64,000 nt of DNA from Caryophanales bacterium UBA1709 (GTDB lineage Bacteria > Bacillota_I > Bacilli_A > RFN20 > UBA1709), in assembly GCA_002317215.1 (NCBI GenBank), contig DCJD01000012.1, positions 1 to 64,000 of the forward strand, in the 5' to 3' direction. The notes beneath the pieces were generated by a model. That model ran no database searches, was not told the origin of the DNA, and saw only the letters and a list, made by a program, of their open reading frames with translations. Positions 17,918 through 27,254 of the stretch are shown here, one piece after another. The first letter of the stretch is position 1. Each line of letters starts with the position of its first letter. The position numbers were made by a program, and so were the translations under genes.

Positions 17918-18398
17918 GTTTTTTAAAGAAAATAAGATACTTTGTATTATGTTTCCTCTTGCTGTGTTAGTTGATCAACTAACAAAACTTTGGGCTATAA
18001 AATATGTTAAGTACCACACTATTGAAATAATCAAAAATTTCTTTGGTTTCATCTTTGTATATAATGAAGGTGCGGCTTGGGGAATGGCGGAAGGAAATAG
18101 AATATTATTATGTGGAGTTAGTTTATTAGCATGTGTTTTTATTCTTATATATTATTTTAAAAATAAGAATCTAAAAACCATCACTAAAACAAGTTTAGTC
18201 ATGATTTTTAGTGGAGCATTTGGAAATATGATAGATCGAATTGCTACTGGTAAAGTAATTGATTTTATTGAAGTTAATATCTTTATTATATTTAATGATG
18301 TATTTCCAATATTTAATGTAGCAGATTTATTTATAACTTTTGGAGCAATATTGTTTGCAATTTCAATAATGTTTTTTGAAGAAGAAGATGGAAAATAA
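17910..18398 (+). CDS. lspA: Lipoprotein signal peptidase (signal peptidase II)
   Basis: Membrane aspartyl protease that removes lipoprotein signal peptides after diacylglyceryl modification. Four membrane segments are apparent. The catalytic aspartates are in GNMIDR (D109) and FNVAD (D139), and the VYNEGAAWGM segment (equal to 'xxNxGAAFG') is present. I choose the ATG at 17910, 8 bases inside ileS, since the longer frame's first 24 codons read the zinc-finger end of ileS in another frame. AAGGTAAAG lies before it. The length of 162 aa is typical. A lipoprotein substrate is encoded at 49419. Confidence 0.93.
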   Translation: MHKFFKENKILCIMFPLAVLVDQLTKLWAIKYVKYHTIEIIKNFFGFIFVYNEGAAWGMAEGNRILLCGVSLLACVFILIYYFKNKNLKTITKTSLVMIFSGAFGNMIDRIATGKVIDFIEVNIFIIFNDVFPIFNVADLFITFGAILFAISIMFFEEEDGK

Positions 18399-19317
18399 GG
18401 TTTTATTAGTAAGTGAAGAATTAAAAGGAGTTAGACTTGATAAGGCTATCTCTCTTTTAGATGCTTCAATTACTAGAACTAAAGCGGAAAATCTTATAGA
18501 TGAAGGATTAGTCTTTGTTAATAAGAAAAAAGAGAAATGTAGTTATAAAGTTGAAGTCAATGATGAGATTCTAATTATTAATGTTATTGATGAATCAAAT
18601 GAAATTAAAAAAGAGAATATTCCTTTAGATATTGTTTATGAAGATAATGATGTAATCATTATCAATAAACCAGAAGGCATGGTAGTTCATCCAGCTAATG
18701 GCCATTATAGTGGAACACTAGTAAATGCTTTGCTATATCATTTTGAGAATAACTTATCTAAAATAGGAGGAGAGAGTAGACCTGGTATCGTCCATCGTTT
18801 AGATAAAGATACAAGTGGACTTATTATGGTAGCTAAAAATGATAATGCTCATTTAAAATTATCTGCTCAATTAAAAGATAAATCTGCCTATCGAAGATAC
18901 TTAGCCTTAGTAACTGGAGAACTTCCTTATGATTCAGGATCTATTGTTGCTCCAATTGGTAGAAATAATAGCGATAGAAAAAAGATGATGGTTGTAAGAG
19001 AAGGAAAAGATGCGACAACACATTTTAAAGTTTTAGAAAGATTTAATGGTTACACTTTGATTGAATGTGTATTAGAAACAGGACGTACTCATCAAATTCG
19101 TGTTCATTTCCATACTGTAAAGTTCCCTCTTGTTGGTGATACTATATATGGACCAAAAAAAGTTGCCTATCCTCATCTTATGTTACATGCTGAAACTTTA
19201 TCTTTTATCCATCCATCAACTAATTTAAGAATTACAAAAAGCGTTGAACCACCAGAATATTTTAAAGAATGCTTAAATAATTTGAGAACTACTGGTAAAC
19301 TAAATAAGGAGAATTAA
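18388..19317 (+). CDS. rluD: RluA-family 23S rRNA pseudouridine synthase (RluD-like)
   Basis: Pseudouridine synthase with an N-terminal S4 RNA-binding domain (about residues 12-75: GVRLDKAISLL, TRTKAENLIDEGLVFVN). The catalytic domain follows, with the conserved PGIVHRLDKDTSGL motif holding the catalytic Asp139 and the TGRTHQIRVH motif (about 231-240). At 309 aa it matches RluD. The ATG at 18388 follows GAAGAAG and overlaps lspA by 11 bases; a TTG four codons earlier is less likely. The lspA-rluD order is the usual one in Bacilli. Confidence 0.92.
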   Translation: MENKVLLVSEELKGVRLDKAISLLDASITRTKAENLIDEGLVFVNKKKEKCSYKVEVNDEILIINVIDESNEIKKENIPLDIVYEDNDVIIINKPEGMVVHPANGHYSGTLVNALLYHFENNLSKIGGESRPGIVHRLDKDTSGLIMVAKNDNAHLKLSAQLKDKSAYRRYLALVTGELPYDSGSIVAPIGRNNSDRKKMMVVREGKDATTHFKVLERFNGYTLIECVLETGRTHQIRVHFHTVKFPLVGDTIYGPKKVAYPHLMLHAETLSFIHPSTNLRITKSVEPPEYFKECLNNLRTTGKLNKEN

Positions 19318-19318
19318 T

Positions 19319-19783
19319 ATGAAAGCAAAATTAAATTGGGATCAATATTTTATGGGAGTTGCCAAACTTTCTTCCTTAAGATCAAAAGATCCAAACACTA
19401 AAGTTGGAGCTTGTATTGTTAATCAAAGAAATAGAATTGTTGGAGTTGGATATAATGGATTCCCTTATGGATGTGAAGATGATATCTTCCCATGGAATAA
19501 TAACAAAGAAGACTATTACAATTCTAAATATCCTTTTGTTGTCCATGCTGAAATGAATGCAATATTAAATTCAACTGTTAGTTTAGAAGGATGCGTCTTA
19601 TATGTTTCTTTATTCCCTTGCCATGAATGTTGCAAATCTATTATTCAAGCCGGTATAAAAGAAATTGTTTATTGTGAAGATAAATATAATGGAACTGATA
19701 GTGATCTTGCTGGTAAAAAAATGCTTGATGCAGCTAAAATTAAGTATCGCAAAATAGAAGATTTTGAAATTATAATAAAATAG
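19319..19783 (+). CDS. comEB: dCMP deaminase family protein (ComEB-like)
   Basis: Zinc-dependent deaminase converting dCMP to dUMP for thymidylate synthesis. The zinc site is H76-A-E (HAEMNAIL) with C101-H-E-C104 (PCHEC). DPNTKVGACIV near residue 25 and the GYNGFP segment are family landmarks. At 154 aa it is complete. It begins one base after rluD, behind AAGGAG. The name ComEB comes from the B. subtilis com operon, but no comEA or comEC is nearby, so a competence role is not implied. Its TAG stop lies inside a perfect palindrome shared with rnhC. Confidence 0.92.
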   Translation: MKAKLNWDQYFMGVAKLSSLRSKDPNTKVGACIVNQRNRIVGVGYNGFPYGCEDDIFPWNNNKEDYYNSKYPFVVHAEMNAILNSTVSLEGCVLYVSLFPCHECCKSIIQAGIKEIVYCEDKYNGTDSDLAGKKMLDAAKIKYRKIEDFEIIIK

Positions 19784-19807
19784 AGGGAATTCCCTCTATT
19801 TTATTAT
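19772..19807. terminator. 36-bp perfect palindrome at convergent gene ends
   Basis: Both halves are 18 bases, centred on GGGAA|TTCCC, with A-rich left and T-rich right arms. It contains the TAG stops of both comEB (19781-19783) and rnhC (19796-19798 on the minus strand). As RNA it is a GC-core hairpin followed by TTTTATTAT, so it should end transcription in both directions. Confidence 0.85.
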
Positions 19808-20650
19808 GTTTTTGTAATTTAGTTTAGCAAAATTACTTGCTACACTGATGCCTTTTTCTTTTATTAGTTGATTCAAATAGTCGAGAGCTTCTTTTGAAGA
19901 TCCTAATTTGATATTAATGTTATATTTCTTATTTAGTTCATCGATTTTTACTAAGAATGTATAACGAGCTATCATAGATGCTAAGGCAACTGAGATGGAT
20001 TTAGATTCACCTTTAGTAACAAAATCAATATCTTTAATTATATGTTTTTCTTGGTTTATATATTTAAAATAATTATCAATAGAGCAGAATTGATCTACAA
20101 CAAACTTATTACACTTTGTTTTGATTGATAGATTATATAAACAGGTATTGTGCAATATAGCTTTAAATTCGTTTAAATTATATTCACTATTTAATTCGTT
20201 ATATTGCAAATTATCTAGCATCATAATGACATGAGGAAACTTCTTTAATAATAATGGAACTGTTTTTAATATATAAGCATCATTTAGTTTCTTGCTATCT
20301 TTAATACCTAAGTCAATTAAATACTGATAATCTTTTTTATCAACATAACAGCTAGCAACAATTATTGGGCCAAAATAATCTCCTGTTCCAACTTCATCAC
20401 TACCAATATGGGAATAATCAAAAAGATAGCTTTGATTTTCTTCGACATATCCAAATAATTTTGCATCATCTAAAAAATCAGTTCCTTGGAAAACTACTTT
20501 ATTACTTGTATATAAAATAACGCTATATGTATCTAATTTAGCTGCAAAACGAACATAGTTAGATGGATTAGAAACTTGGCTCAACTTATAAGAGTTGATA
20601 AGTTTTAAAGCGTTTTCTTCATTGATTTCAAAAGAAATAGTCATATTCAT
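19796..20650 (-). CDS. rnhC: Ribonuclease HIII
   Basis: Cleaves RNA in RNA-DNA hybrids. It has an N-terminal TBP-like substrate-binding domain (about residues 1-75) followed by the RNase H fold with the HIII signature GSDEVGTGDYFGP (from residue 83; D85 and E86 are catalytic), a further acidic site in 'VVDQF' and a late 'SISVALASMIARY' helix. At 284 aa it is slightly shorter than the ~310 of Bacilli. No Shine-Dalgarno site precedes the start. Instead an extended -10 (TGTTAAAAT) ends only 6 bases before the ATG at 20650, pointing to a leaderless mRNA; the ATG six bases in is an alternative. Divergent from mutS2, a common neighbour of rnhC. Confidence 0.93.
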   Translation of the reverse strand: MNMTISFEINEENALKLINSYKLSQVSNPSNYVRFAAKLDTYSVILYTSNKVVFQGTDFLDDAKLFGYVEENQSYLFDYSHIGSDEVGTGDYFGPIIVASCYVDKKDYQYLIDLGIKDSKKLNDAYILKTVPLLLKKFPHVIMMLDNLQYNELNSEYNLNEFKAILHNTCLYNLSIKTKCNKFVVDQFCSIDNYFKYINQEKHIIKDIDFVTKGESKSISVALASMIARYTFLVKIDELNKKYNINIKLGSSKEALDYLNQLIKEKGISVASNFAKLNYKNIIK

Positions 20651-20656
20651 GCAATT

Positions 20657-20665
20657 ATTTTAACA
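20657..20665 (-). promoter_or_regulatory. Extended -10 promoter of rnhC, leaderless spacing
   Basis: TGTTAAAAT on the minus strand ends 6 bases before the rnhC ATG, so transcription would start at or next to the start codon. Confidence 0.6.
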
Positions 20666-20690
20666 TATTTTAGACTAATATATTATATTT

Positions 20691-20699
20691 TGTTAAAAT
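20691..20699 (+). promoter_or_regulatory. Extended -10 promoter of mutS2, leaderless spacing
   Basis: TGTTAAAAT ends exactly 7 bases before the mutS2 ATG, and no ribosome site exists between them. This implies a leaderless transcript. Confidence 0.6.
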
Positions 20700-20706
20700 A
20701 TAAAAT

Positions 20707-23016
20707 ATGGAAAAAGCAATTGAAGTATTAGAACTAAATAAGATATTAGAGCAGCTTAGCGATTATTCTAGATTAAGTTTTAGAAGAGATTATTTTATGT
20801 CTTTAAAACCTTTATATGATATTGAACAAATTAGAAACATATTAGAAGGTGTTGAAGAAGGAATTAAAGTTATTAATAAGTTTGGTCAAGTTAGTTTTGA
20901 TTATATTCATAATATATTTGATTCCACAACTAAAGCTATTAAAGGCGGTATTTTAAATGAAGAGCAATTATATCATATTGCTACACAATACGATGGGATA
21001 ATAAACATTAAATCATATTATCAATCTGTTAAGTTTGATGATTTTCCTAAAGTATCATTTTTGCTTGATTCATTAATTCCATCTAAAGAATTATCTAATA
21101 ATATATATCATGTCATTAGTAACGATTTAACTATTTATGATAATGCAAGTCCAACATTAAATCATATTCGTAAAGAAATAATAAGTAAGAATGCTGAACT
21201 TAGAAGAAGAGTAGATAGTTTAGTTAGAAATAGAGTGGATTATTTAAGTGATCAAATCGTAACAATTAGAAATGATCGTTATGTAATACCTGTTAAATCA
21301 GCTTATAAAAATATGGTTAGAGGAATCATTCATGATGAATCAAGTTCTGCTAATACTGTTTTTATTGAGCCAGAAGAGATTGTTGTGGTTAATAATGAGA
21401 TTGCTACTTTAAAAGGTAAAGAAAGAGAAGAAATCGAAAGACTATTAAAATATTTAAGCAATGAAGTTGCTAAAGTTGCTCCTAATTTAAATAAGAATTT
21501 AAATTTATTAATTGAATTAGATGAACTATTAACTAGATCAGCATTTGGAATTAGTTATGATGGTATTACGGCTAATTTATCAAATTCAGAAGAAATAAAG
21601 ATGATTGGGGCAAGGCACCCTTTAATTGATAAAACTAAAATAGTTGCTAATGATTTTGATTTATATAAGCCAACCAATCAAGAATATTTAATTACAGGTC
21701 CTAATACTGGTGGTAAAACCGTTTCATTAAAAACAGTTGGTTTACTTGTATTAATGAATCAAATTGGTTTAGCCATTCCAACAAATCAAAAAGCCACTTT
21801 AGGTATTTTTAATGATATATTTGTCGATATTGGAGATAATCAAAATATTGCCGAATCATTATCAACATTCTCTTCACATTTAGCAAAATTAATTGAGATG
21901 GTTAATAAATGTGATTCTAAATCATTGCTTTTAGTAGATGAAATAGGAGGCGGAACTGATCCTTTAGAAGGAGAAGCTTTAGCAATGTCTTTATTAGAAG
22001 AATTTAAAAATAGAGATAGCTTAGTTTTAGCTACCACTCACTATCATAATTTAAAAACTTTTGCTATTGAATCGGATTATATTGTTAATTGTTCAATGAC
22101 TTTTGATGATACTAGCTTACGTCCAACATATCGATTAATCACAGGAGTTGCTGGAAAATCATATGCATTTGAGATTGGGAGAAGTTTAAGTTTACCAGAA
22201 TATATTATTGAAAGAGCAAGAAATTATAAAAATAAATTTAGTGATGATAATTCTAAATTAGTTGAGAAATTAGAAGCTAGTGCAATTGAAAATGAGAATT
22301 TAAGAAATGAATTAAAAGATAAGATTGCTAAACAAGATGAATTATTAAGAGATGCTAAGATATTAAAATCCAATCTAGAAAAACAAAAAGAAGATTTAAA
22401 GATTAATGCTGATAAAGAAGTTGAGAAAATGGTTAATAAATATAAAGAAGAATTAGATGAACTAATGAATGATTTGAAGTCTAATTCATCTTTGAAATTA
22501 CATAATGTTATTGATGCTAAAACTAAACTTAAAGATATGTTTGTTAAAGAAGAAAACGAAGATGACATTATAGTAGATGAAATAAAGGTTAATGATAAAG
22601 TAAAGATTAAAGATATTGATCGAAGTGGAAAAGTTATCTCAATAACAAAAGATTTTGCATTAGTTGATGTTAATGGAATTACTATAAAATCAAAAGTTTC
22701 TGCACTAGAAAAATTTGAAGGAATCGATAAACCAGTTATTAAAAAAGTTCGTCAAGATATTCAATTAACTAAATTAAATACTGAAGTAAATCTAATTGGT
22801 CTTACTGTTGAAGAAGGTATTGATGTTTTAGATCGCTTTATCAACTCGGCTATTAAAGGGCGTTTAAAAATGATTCGAGTTATCCATGGATTTGGTACTG
22901 GAAGACTTAGAAATGGTGTTTGGGATTATTTAAAGAAATCTAAATTTGTTAGTAAGTATTATAGTGCTGGTCAATTTAATGGTGGCGGAGGAGCTACTAT
23001 AGTTGAGCTAAAATAA
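20707..23016 (+). CDS. mutS2: Endonuclease MutS2
   Basis: MutS-like ATPase with a C-terminal Smr nuclease domain. In Firmicutes it acts in recombination control and in rescue of collided ribosomes. The order is core and clamp helices (1-300), Walker A GPNTGGKT at 331-338, Walker B LLLVDEIGGGTDP (about 408-420), a long coiled coil (about 505-620), a KOW-like linker and the Smr domain (about 690-769) with HGFGTG at 727-732. At 769 aa it is full length. It lacks a ribosome site and appears leaderless. One base separates it from uvrC. Confidence 0.95.
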   Translation: MEKAIEVLELNKILEQLSDYSRLSFRRDYFMSLKPLYDIEQIRNILEGVEEGIKVINKFGQVSFDYIHNIFDSTTKAIKGGILNEEQLYHIATQYDGIINIKSYYQSVKFDDFPKVSFLLDSLIPSKELSNNIYHVISNDLTIYDNASPTLNHIRKEIISKNAELRRRVDSLVRNRVDYLSDQIVTIRNDRYVIPVKSAYKNMVRGIIHDESSSANTVFIEPEEIVVVNNEIATLKGKEREEIERLLKYLSNEVAKVAPNLNKNLNLLIELDELLTRSAFGISYDGITANLSNSEEIKMIGARHPLIDKTKIVANDFDLYKPTNQEYLITGPNTGGKTVSLKTVGLLVLMNQIGLAIPTNQKATLGIFNDIFVDIGDNQNIAESLSTFSSHLAKLIEMVNKCDSKSLLLVDEIGGGTDPLEGEALAMSLLEEFKNRDSLVLATTHYHNLKTFAIESDYIVNCSMTFDDTSLRPTYRLITGVAGKSYAFEIGRSLSLPEYIIERARNYKNKFSDDNSKLVEKLEASAIENENLRNELKDKIAKQDELLRDAKILKSNLEKQKEDLKINADKEVEKMVNKYKEELDELMNDLKSNSSLKLHNVIDAKTKLKDMFVKEENEDDIIVDEIKVNDKVKIKDIDRSGKVISITKDFALVDVNGITIKSKVSALEKFEGIDKPVIKKVRQDIQLTKLNTEVNLIGLTVEEGIDVLDRFINSAIKGRLKMIRVIHGFGTGRLRNGVWDYLKKSKFVSKYYSAGQFNGGGGATIVELK

Positions 23017-23017
23017 G

Positions 23018-24793
23018 ATGAATCAAAATATTAAAGAAAAATTATCTAATTTAAAAGAACTTCCTGGATGTTATCTAATGAAGAATGAACATGGGGAAGT
23101 TATTTATGTTGGGAAAGCAAAAAAATTAGTTAATCGTGTATCAAGTTATTTTTTGGGAACTCATAGTGGTAAAACCGCTAAATTAGTTAGCGAAATTGAA
23201 GATTTTGATACTATAATAACTAATTCAGATAAAGAAGCGTTTTTATTAGAAATCAATTTAATTCATCAATATAATCCAATTTATAATATTCTATTAAAAG
23301 ATGGTAAAAGTTATCCTTATATTGAATTGCATTTAGATAAATATCCTTATCTTACAATCGCAAGAAATATTAAAAATAAAAATTCTAAATATTATGGACC
23401 ATATACTGATTCAAGTAGTGCATATGAAACATTAAATCTATTAAATAGATTATATCCATTAAGAAAATGCATTCATATTCCAACTAAACCTTGTCTTTAT
23501 TACCATATATCGGAGTGTTTAGGACCTTGTATTAATAAGATTGATTCTAATGTATATAAAGAATATGTTGATAAAATTAATTCTTTTTTGAATGGGAATA
23601 CAAGTGGAGTTTATAAAGAATATAAAGAAAAGATGAAAAAAGCTAGCGAAGAATTAAATTTTGAAAGTGCTAATGAATATAAAAAGATATTAGAAGCAAT
23701 TGATCATATTTCTTTAAAACAATATATAATGTTAGATTCAAAACTTAATTGCGATGTTTTTGCTTTTCATATCCAAGATGATTATATTTCCATATCAACT
23801 CTTGTATATCGTAATGGAATATTAAAAATAAAAAACAATCAAATAAGTCAAGTAGTTGGCGATACTTATGATTATATATCGAGTTATATTTTAGAATATT
23901 ATGAGCATAATATTTTACCTAATGAAATCATAATGCCTTATTCTAATGATAAAGAAATCATTGAAGAAATATTAAATGTTAAGGTTAATTGTCCAACAAA
24001 AGGAACTAAATATAACTTATTAACCACTTCAGCTATTAATGCAAAAGAACAAATGCAAGAAAAATATATGCTTTCTAAATCAAAAGATGAAGAAAGAAAT
24101 AAAGCGATTAAAGATTTAGAAGATATTATTGGAATTTCTAATATTCACACTATCGAATTAATTGATAATGCTCATTTTAATGGGGATAATAGTGTTAGTG
24201 GAGTCGTTGTATTTACTGATGGTAAACCAAATAAAAAATTATATCGTAAATATAATATCAATACTCTCAATACAAAAGATGATTTACTTAGTATGAAGGA
24301 TATTATTTATCGTAGATATTATCGTAAGATTGTTGAACATGATACTTTCTCAGATTTATTAATTGTAGATGGAGGAATAAATCAAATTAATGCTGTTAAG
24401 GATGTGTTAGATAGTTTATGTGTGAATATACCTTTAATTGGTTTAGCTAAAAATGATAAACATAATACTGATAGTATTGTTTTGATTGATGGGAGCAAAG
24501 TTAATATTAAAGATAATAAAAATTTATTCTTTTTACTATCTAAGATGCAAGATGAAGTGCATCGATTTACCATTTCTTTCCATAAGTCAAAAAGATCAAC
24601 TAAGATGGTTAAATCTATTTTAGATGATATCCAAGGGCTTGGGATTAAAAGAAGAGAAAAGATATTAGATGTATATAAAGATATTGAAACATTAAGCAAA
24701 TGTGGAGTAGAAGAATTAACTACATATGTTCCAAAAGATGTTGCAATTAGAATAGTAGATAGATTAAATAAGGAGGATAGTTATGGCAAGTAA
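23018..24793 (+). CDS. uvrC: Excinuclease ABC subunit C
   Basis: Dual-incision nuclease of nucleotide excision repair. The N-terminal GIY-YIG domain (GCYLMKNEHGEVIYVGKAKKL, residues 17-37) makes the 3' cut. A UVR/UvrB-binding motif follows at about 200-235 (ASEELNFESANEYKK). The RNase H-like C-terminal nuclease has LIVDGGINQ (about 448-456), and the protein ends in a helix-hairpin-helix region (about 535-590). At 591 aa it is typical. It forms an operon with mutS2 upstream and the P-type ATPase downstream, whose start overlaps its 3' end by 11 bases. uvrA and uvrB are not in the window. Confidence 0.95.
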   Translation: MNQNIKEKLSNLKELPGCYLMKNEHGEVIYVGKAKKLVNRVSSYFLGTHSGKTAKLVSEIEDFDTIITNSDKEAFLLEINLIHQYNPIYNILLKDGKSYPYIELHLDKYPYLTIARNIKNKNSKYYGPYTDSSSAYETLNLLNRLYPLRKCIHIPTKPCLYYHISECLGPCINKIDSNVYKEYVDKINSFLNGNTSGVYKEYKEKMKKASEELNFESANEYKKILEAIDHISLKQYIMLDSKLNCDVFAFHIQDDYISISTLVYRNGILKIKNNQISQVVGDTYDYISSYILEYYEHNILPNEIIMPYSNDKEIIEEILNVKVNCPTKGTKYNLLTTSAINAKEQMQEKYMLSKSKDEERNKAIKDLEDIIGISNIHTIELIDNAHFNGDNSVSGVVVFTDGKPNKKLYRKYNINTLNTKDDLLSMKDIIYRRYYRKIVEHDTFSDLLIVDGGINQINAVKDVLDSLCVNIPLIGLAKNDKHNTDSIVLIDGSKVNIKDNKNLFFLLSKMQDEVHRFTISFHKSKRSTKMVKSILDDIQGLGIKRREKILDVYKDIETLSKCGVEELTTYVPKDVAIRIVDRLNKEDSYGK

Positions 24794-27209
24794 GAAATTT
24801 GAAAATATATTAGAAAATAGTGATACTAATGAGTCTAATTCTAGAATAAATATTGAAAAAGGTTTATCTGATTCACAAGTTTTAGAAAGAAAAGAAAAAG
24901 GATTAGTTAATATAACTAAAAATAATAATATTAAAACCAATAAAGAAATAATTAGTGAGAATATTTTTACAATCTTTAACTTACTTAATGTTTTGATCGC
25001 AATTGCCTTAATCATTGCTGGTTCATTTAAAAATCTTTTATTTATGCCAATCATAATTGCCAATACTATTATTGGGATTATCCAAGAATTAAAAGCTAAG
25101 AAAACAATCGAAGAGTTATCACTAGTTGAAGCACCATTAGTTAGTGTTTTAAGAAATGGGAAAATAGTTAAAATACCTAGTGAAGAAGTTGTATTAGATG
25201 ATATTTGCTATTATCAAGCTGGTGAACAAATAGTTGCGGATGCTATTGTTAAAAAAGGACAAATTGAAGCAAATGAATCATTATTAACTGGTGAATCAGA
25301 TAATATAGTTAAAAAACAAAACGCTTTGCTATATAGTGGATCTGCTGTTGTTAGTGGAGAATGTTTTTGCAAAGTTGAAAGGGTAGGAAAAGATAATTAT
25401 ATTAATCAATTAGCAAGTTCGGTTAAGAAATTATCAAAACCAAAATCAGAAATATTAAATGCTTTAAATCTATTAATTACACTATTAACTATAACGGTTG
25501 TTGTTTTAGGTTCGGCTTTATTTATTAATAACTATTTAGTTGCAACTAATAAAGACTGGCGACTATCAATAATTTATACTGCTGGATCTATGATTGGAAT
25601 GATTCCAAGTGGTTTATATCTAATGACTAGTGTTTCTTTAGCAGCTGGTGTATTAAGAATTGCAAAACATAGAACATTATGCCAAGAATTATACTGTATT
25701 GAAATGTTAGCTCGTGTAGATACTTTATGTTTGGATAAAACCGGTACATTAACTGATGGAACTATGAAAGTTAAGGAAGTTATTGAACTTGATAAAAGTA
25801 TTGATATTAAAGATGTTATTTCTAATATACTTGGTAATGTTAATGGGAATAATGCAACTTTTGTTGCTCTTGATAAAAGATTTGGACATAGTAAAACTTA
25901 TGATGCTAAATTAATAATTCCTTTCTCTTCTACTAGGAAATATATGGCGTATTATAATGATTCAACTAACGAATCATTTATTATCGGTGCTCCTGAATTT
26001 GTTATGAAAAAAGGATATAGTGGTAGCAATATCGAAAAGATGGTTGATAAATATGCCAAACTTGGTTTTAGAGTATTACTTGTTGCATCTAGTAAAGAAA
26101 AACCTGTTGGAGAGACATATTTCTTCAATACCATTAAATCTATTGGTCTTGTTGTTATTGAAGATGTTATTAGAAGAAGTGCTACTGAGACAATTAAATA
26201 TTTTAAAGATAGTAATGTTGATATAAAAATAATAAGCGGTGATAATCCTTTAACTGTATCTAAAATTGCTGAAAGAGTTGGAGTAAATAACGCTAATAAA
26301 TATGTCTCATTATCTGGACTTAGTGATGAAGAAGTAATTGAAGCAGTTAAGAAATATACCGTATTTGGTAGAGTTAATCCAAAACAAAAACAACTAATTA
26401 TTAAAACATTAAAAGAAAAAGGAAAAACAGTTGCAATGACTGGAGATGGTGTTAATGATATTCTTGCTTTAAAGGAAGCAGATTGTTCTATCGCAATGGC
26501 TAATGGATCAAGTGCTGCTAGAAACATAAGTCAATTAGTATTATTAGATTCTAATTTTGCATCTATGCCTAGTGTCGTATTAGAAGGAAGAAGAGTTATT
26601 AATAACATAAAAAGAGTTGCTACAATGTATCTAACTAAAACTTTATTCTCAATTATGTTAACTATTGTTTGTTTACTATCAAAAGAAGTATATCCAATTC
26701 AAACAGTCCAATTAACTTTAATGGATTGGTTTATTGTAACTATTCCTTCTTTATATTTAGCATTAGAACCAAATAATACTCAAATAAAAGGAAAATTCTT
26801 AAAAGATATCTTACTTGATGCATTGCCTGGAGCTTTATTAATCGTATTTAACTATTTATTTATTATATGTATGACTAATTTCTATATTAAAGGGTTAAGT
26901 CATGAAGTAATTAGTAGTATTACTGTTTTATCGATTAATGCTGTTGGTTTTATGGTTTTACAAAGAGCATGTAAACCATTTAACAACATGCGTTTTGTAG
27001 TATATTGTGTAATGCTATTACTATGGATTATTAGTTACATAGTAGTAGGCAATGTCTTTGAACTATATTCCTTTAATAAGCTTGGTATTACTGCAACTTT
27101 ATTATTAATTGTTATAGTTTTATATTCTATTGAGTTATATAAAGGAATATTCAAATTTAAAAACTTTTTAAAAGAAGTAAAGTGGCCAAAGATATTTAAA
27201 CAATCTTAA
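24783..27209 (+). CDS. Cation-transporting P-type ATPase (CtpE/Exp7-like)
   Basis: Membrane ATPase with a full P-type architecture. The actuator motif is SLLTGESD (about residues 169-176), the phosphorylation site D318 is in DKTGTLTDG, and the hinge motif is MTGDGVNDILALKEAD (about 550). There are four membrane helices before and six after the catalytic loops. The TM4 segment reads GMIPSGLYL rather than the PEGL of SERCA-like pumps. That, and the short nucleotide-binding domain, resemble the CtpE/Exp7 branch, some members of which move calcium. The ion is not provable from sequence. A strong AGGAGG supports the ATG; the start lies inside uvrC. Confidence 0.85.
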   Translation: MASKKFENILENSDTNESNSRINIEKGLSDSQVLERKEKGLVNITKNNNIKTNKEIISENIFTIFNLLNVLIAIALIIAGSFKNLLFMPIIIANTIIGIIQELKAKKTIEELSLVEAPLVSVLRNGKIVKIPSEEVVLDDICYYQAGEQIVADAIVKKGQIEANESLLTGESDNIVKKQNALLYSGSAVVSGECFCKVERVGKDNYINQLASSVKKLSKPKSEILNALNLLITLLTITVVVLGSALFINNYLVATNKDWRLSIIYTAGSMIGMIPSGLYLMTSVSLAAGVLRIAKHRTLCQELYCIEMLARVDTLCLDKTGTLTDGTMKVKEVIELDKSIDIKDVISNILGNVNGNNATFVALDKRFGHSKTYDAKLIIPFSSTRKYMAYYNDSTNESFIIGAPEFVMKKGYSGSNIEKMVDKYAKLGFRVLLVASSKEKPVGETYFFNTIKSIGLVVIEDVIRRSATETIKYFKDSNVDIKIISGDNPLTVSKIAERVGVNNANKYVSLSGLSDEEVIEAVKKYTVFGRVNPKQKQLIIKTLKEKGKTVAMTGDGVNDILALKEADCSIAMANGSSAARNISQLVLLDSNFASMPSVVLEGRRVINNIKRVATMYLTKTLFSIMLTIVCLLSKEVYPIQTVQLTLMDWFIVTIPSLYLALEPNNTQIKGKFLKDILLDALPGALLIVFNYLFIICMTNFYIKGLSHEVISSITVLSINAVGFMVLQRACKPFNNMRFVVYCVMLLLWIISYIVVGNVFELYSFNKLGITATLLLIVIVLYSIELYKGIFKFKNFLKEVKWPKIFKQS

Positions 27210-27217
27210 TTATTTAA

Positions 27218-27246
27218 TTGAAATTTAGGCGCGTTTGGTATATATT
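27218..27246 (+). promoter_or_regulatory. Promoter of the tRNA-Arg gene
   Basis: TTGAAA (27218-27223), a 17-bp spacer and TATATT (27241-27246), 8 bases before the mature tRNA 5' end. Confidence 0.7.
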
Positions 27247-27254
27247 ATTTATAC

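Noticed and set aside
19319..19783. Competence function for the dCMP deaminase
   Set aside because: The ComEB name is historical; no comEA or comEC is beside it and the zinc-site motifs indicate an ordinary dCMP deaminase.
22224..22568. 114-codon minus-strand frame within mutS2
   Set aside because: Shadow of the mutS2 coiled-coil region; Ser/Leu-rich composition is typical of antisense of Lys/Glu/Asn-rich coding DNA.
25952..26527. 191-codon minus-strand frame within the P-type ATPase gene
   Set aside because: Lies wholly inside a gene with intact catalytic motifs in the other strand; no ribosome site or promoter.
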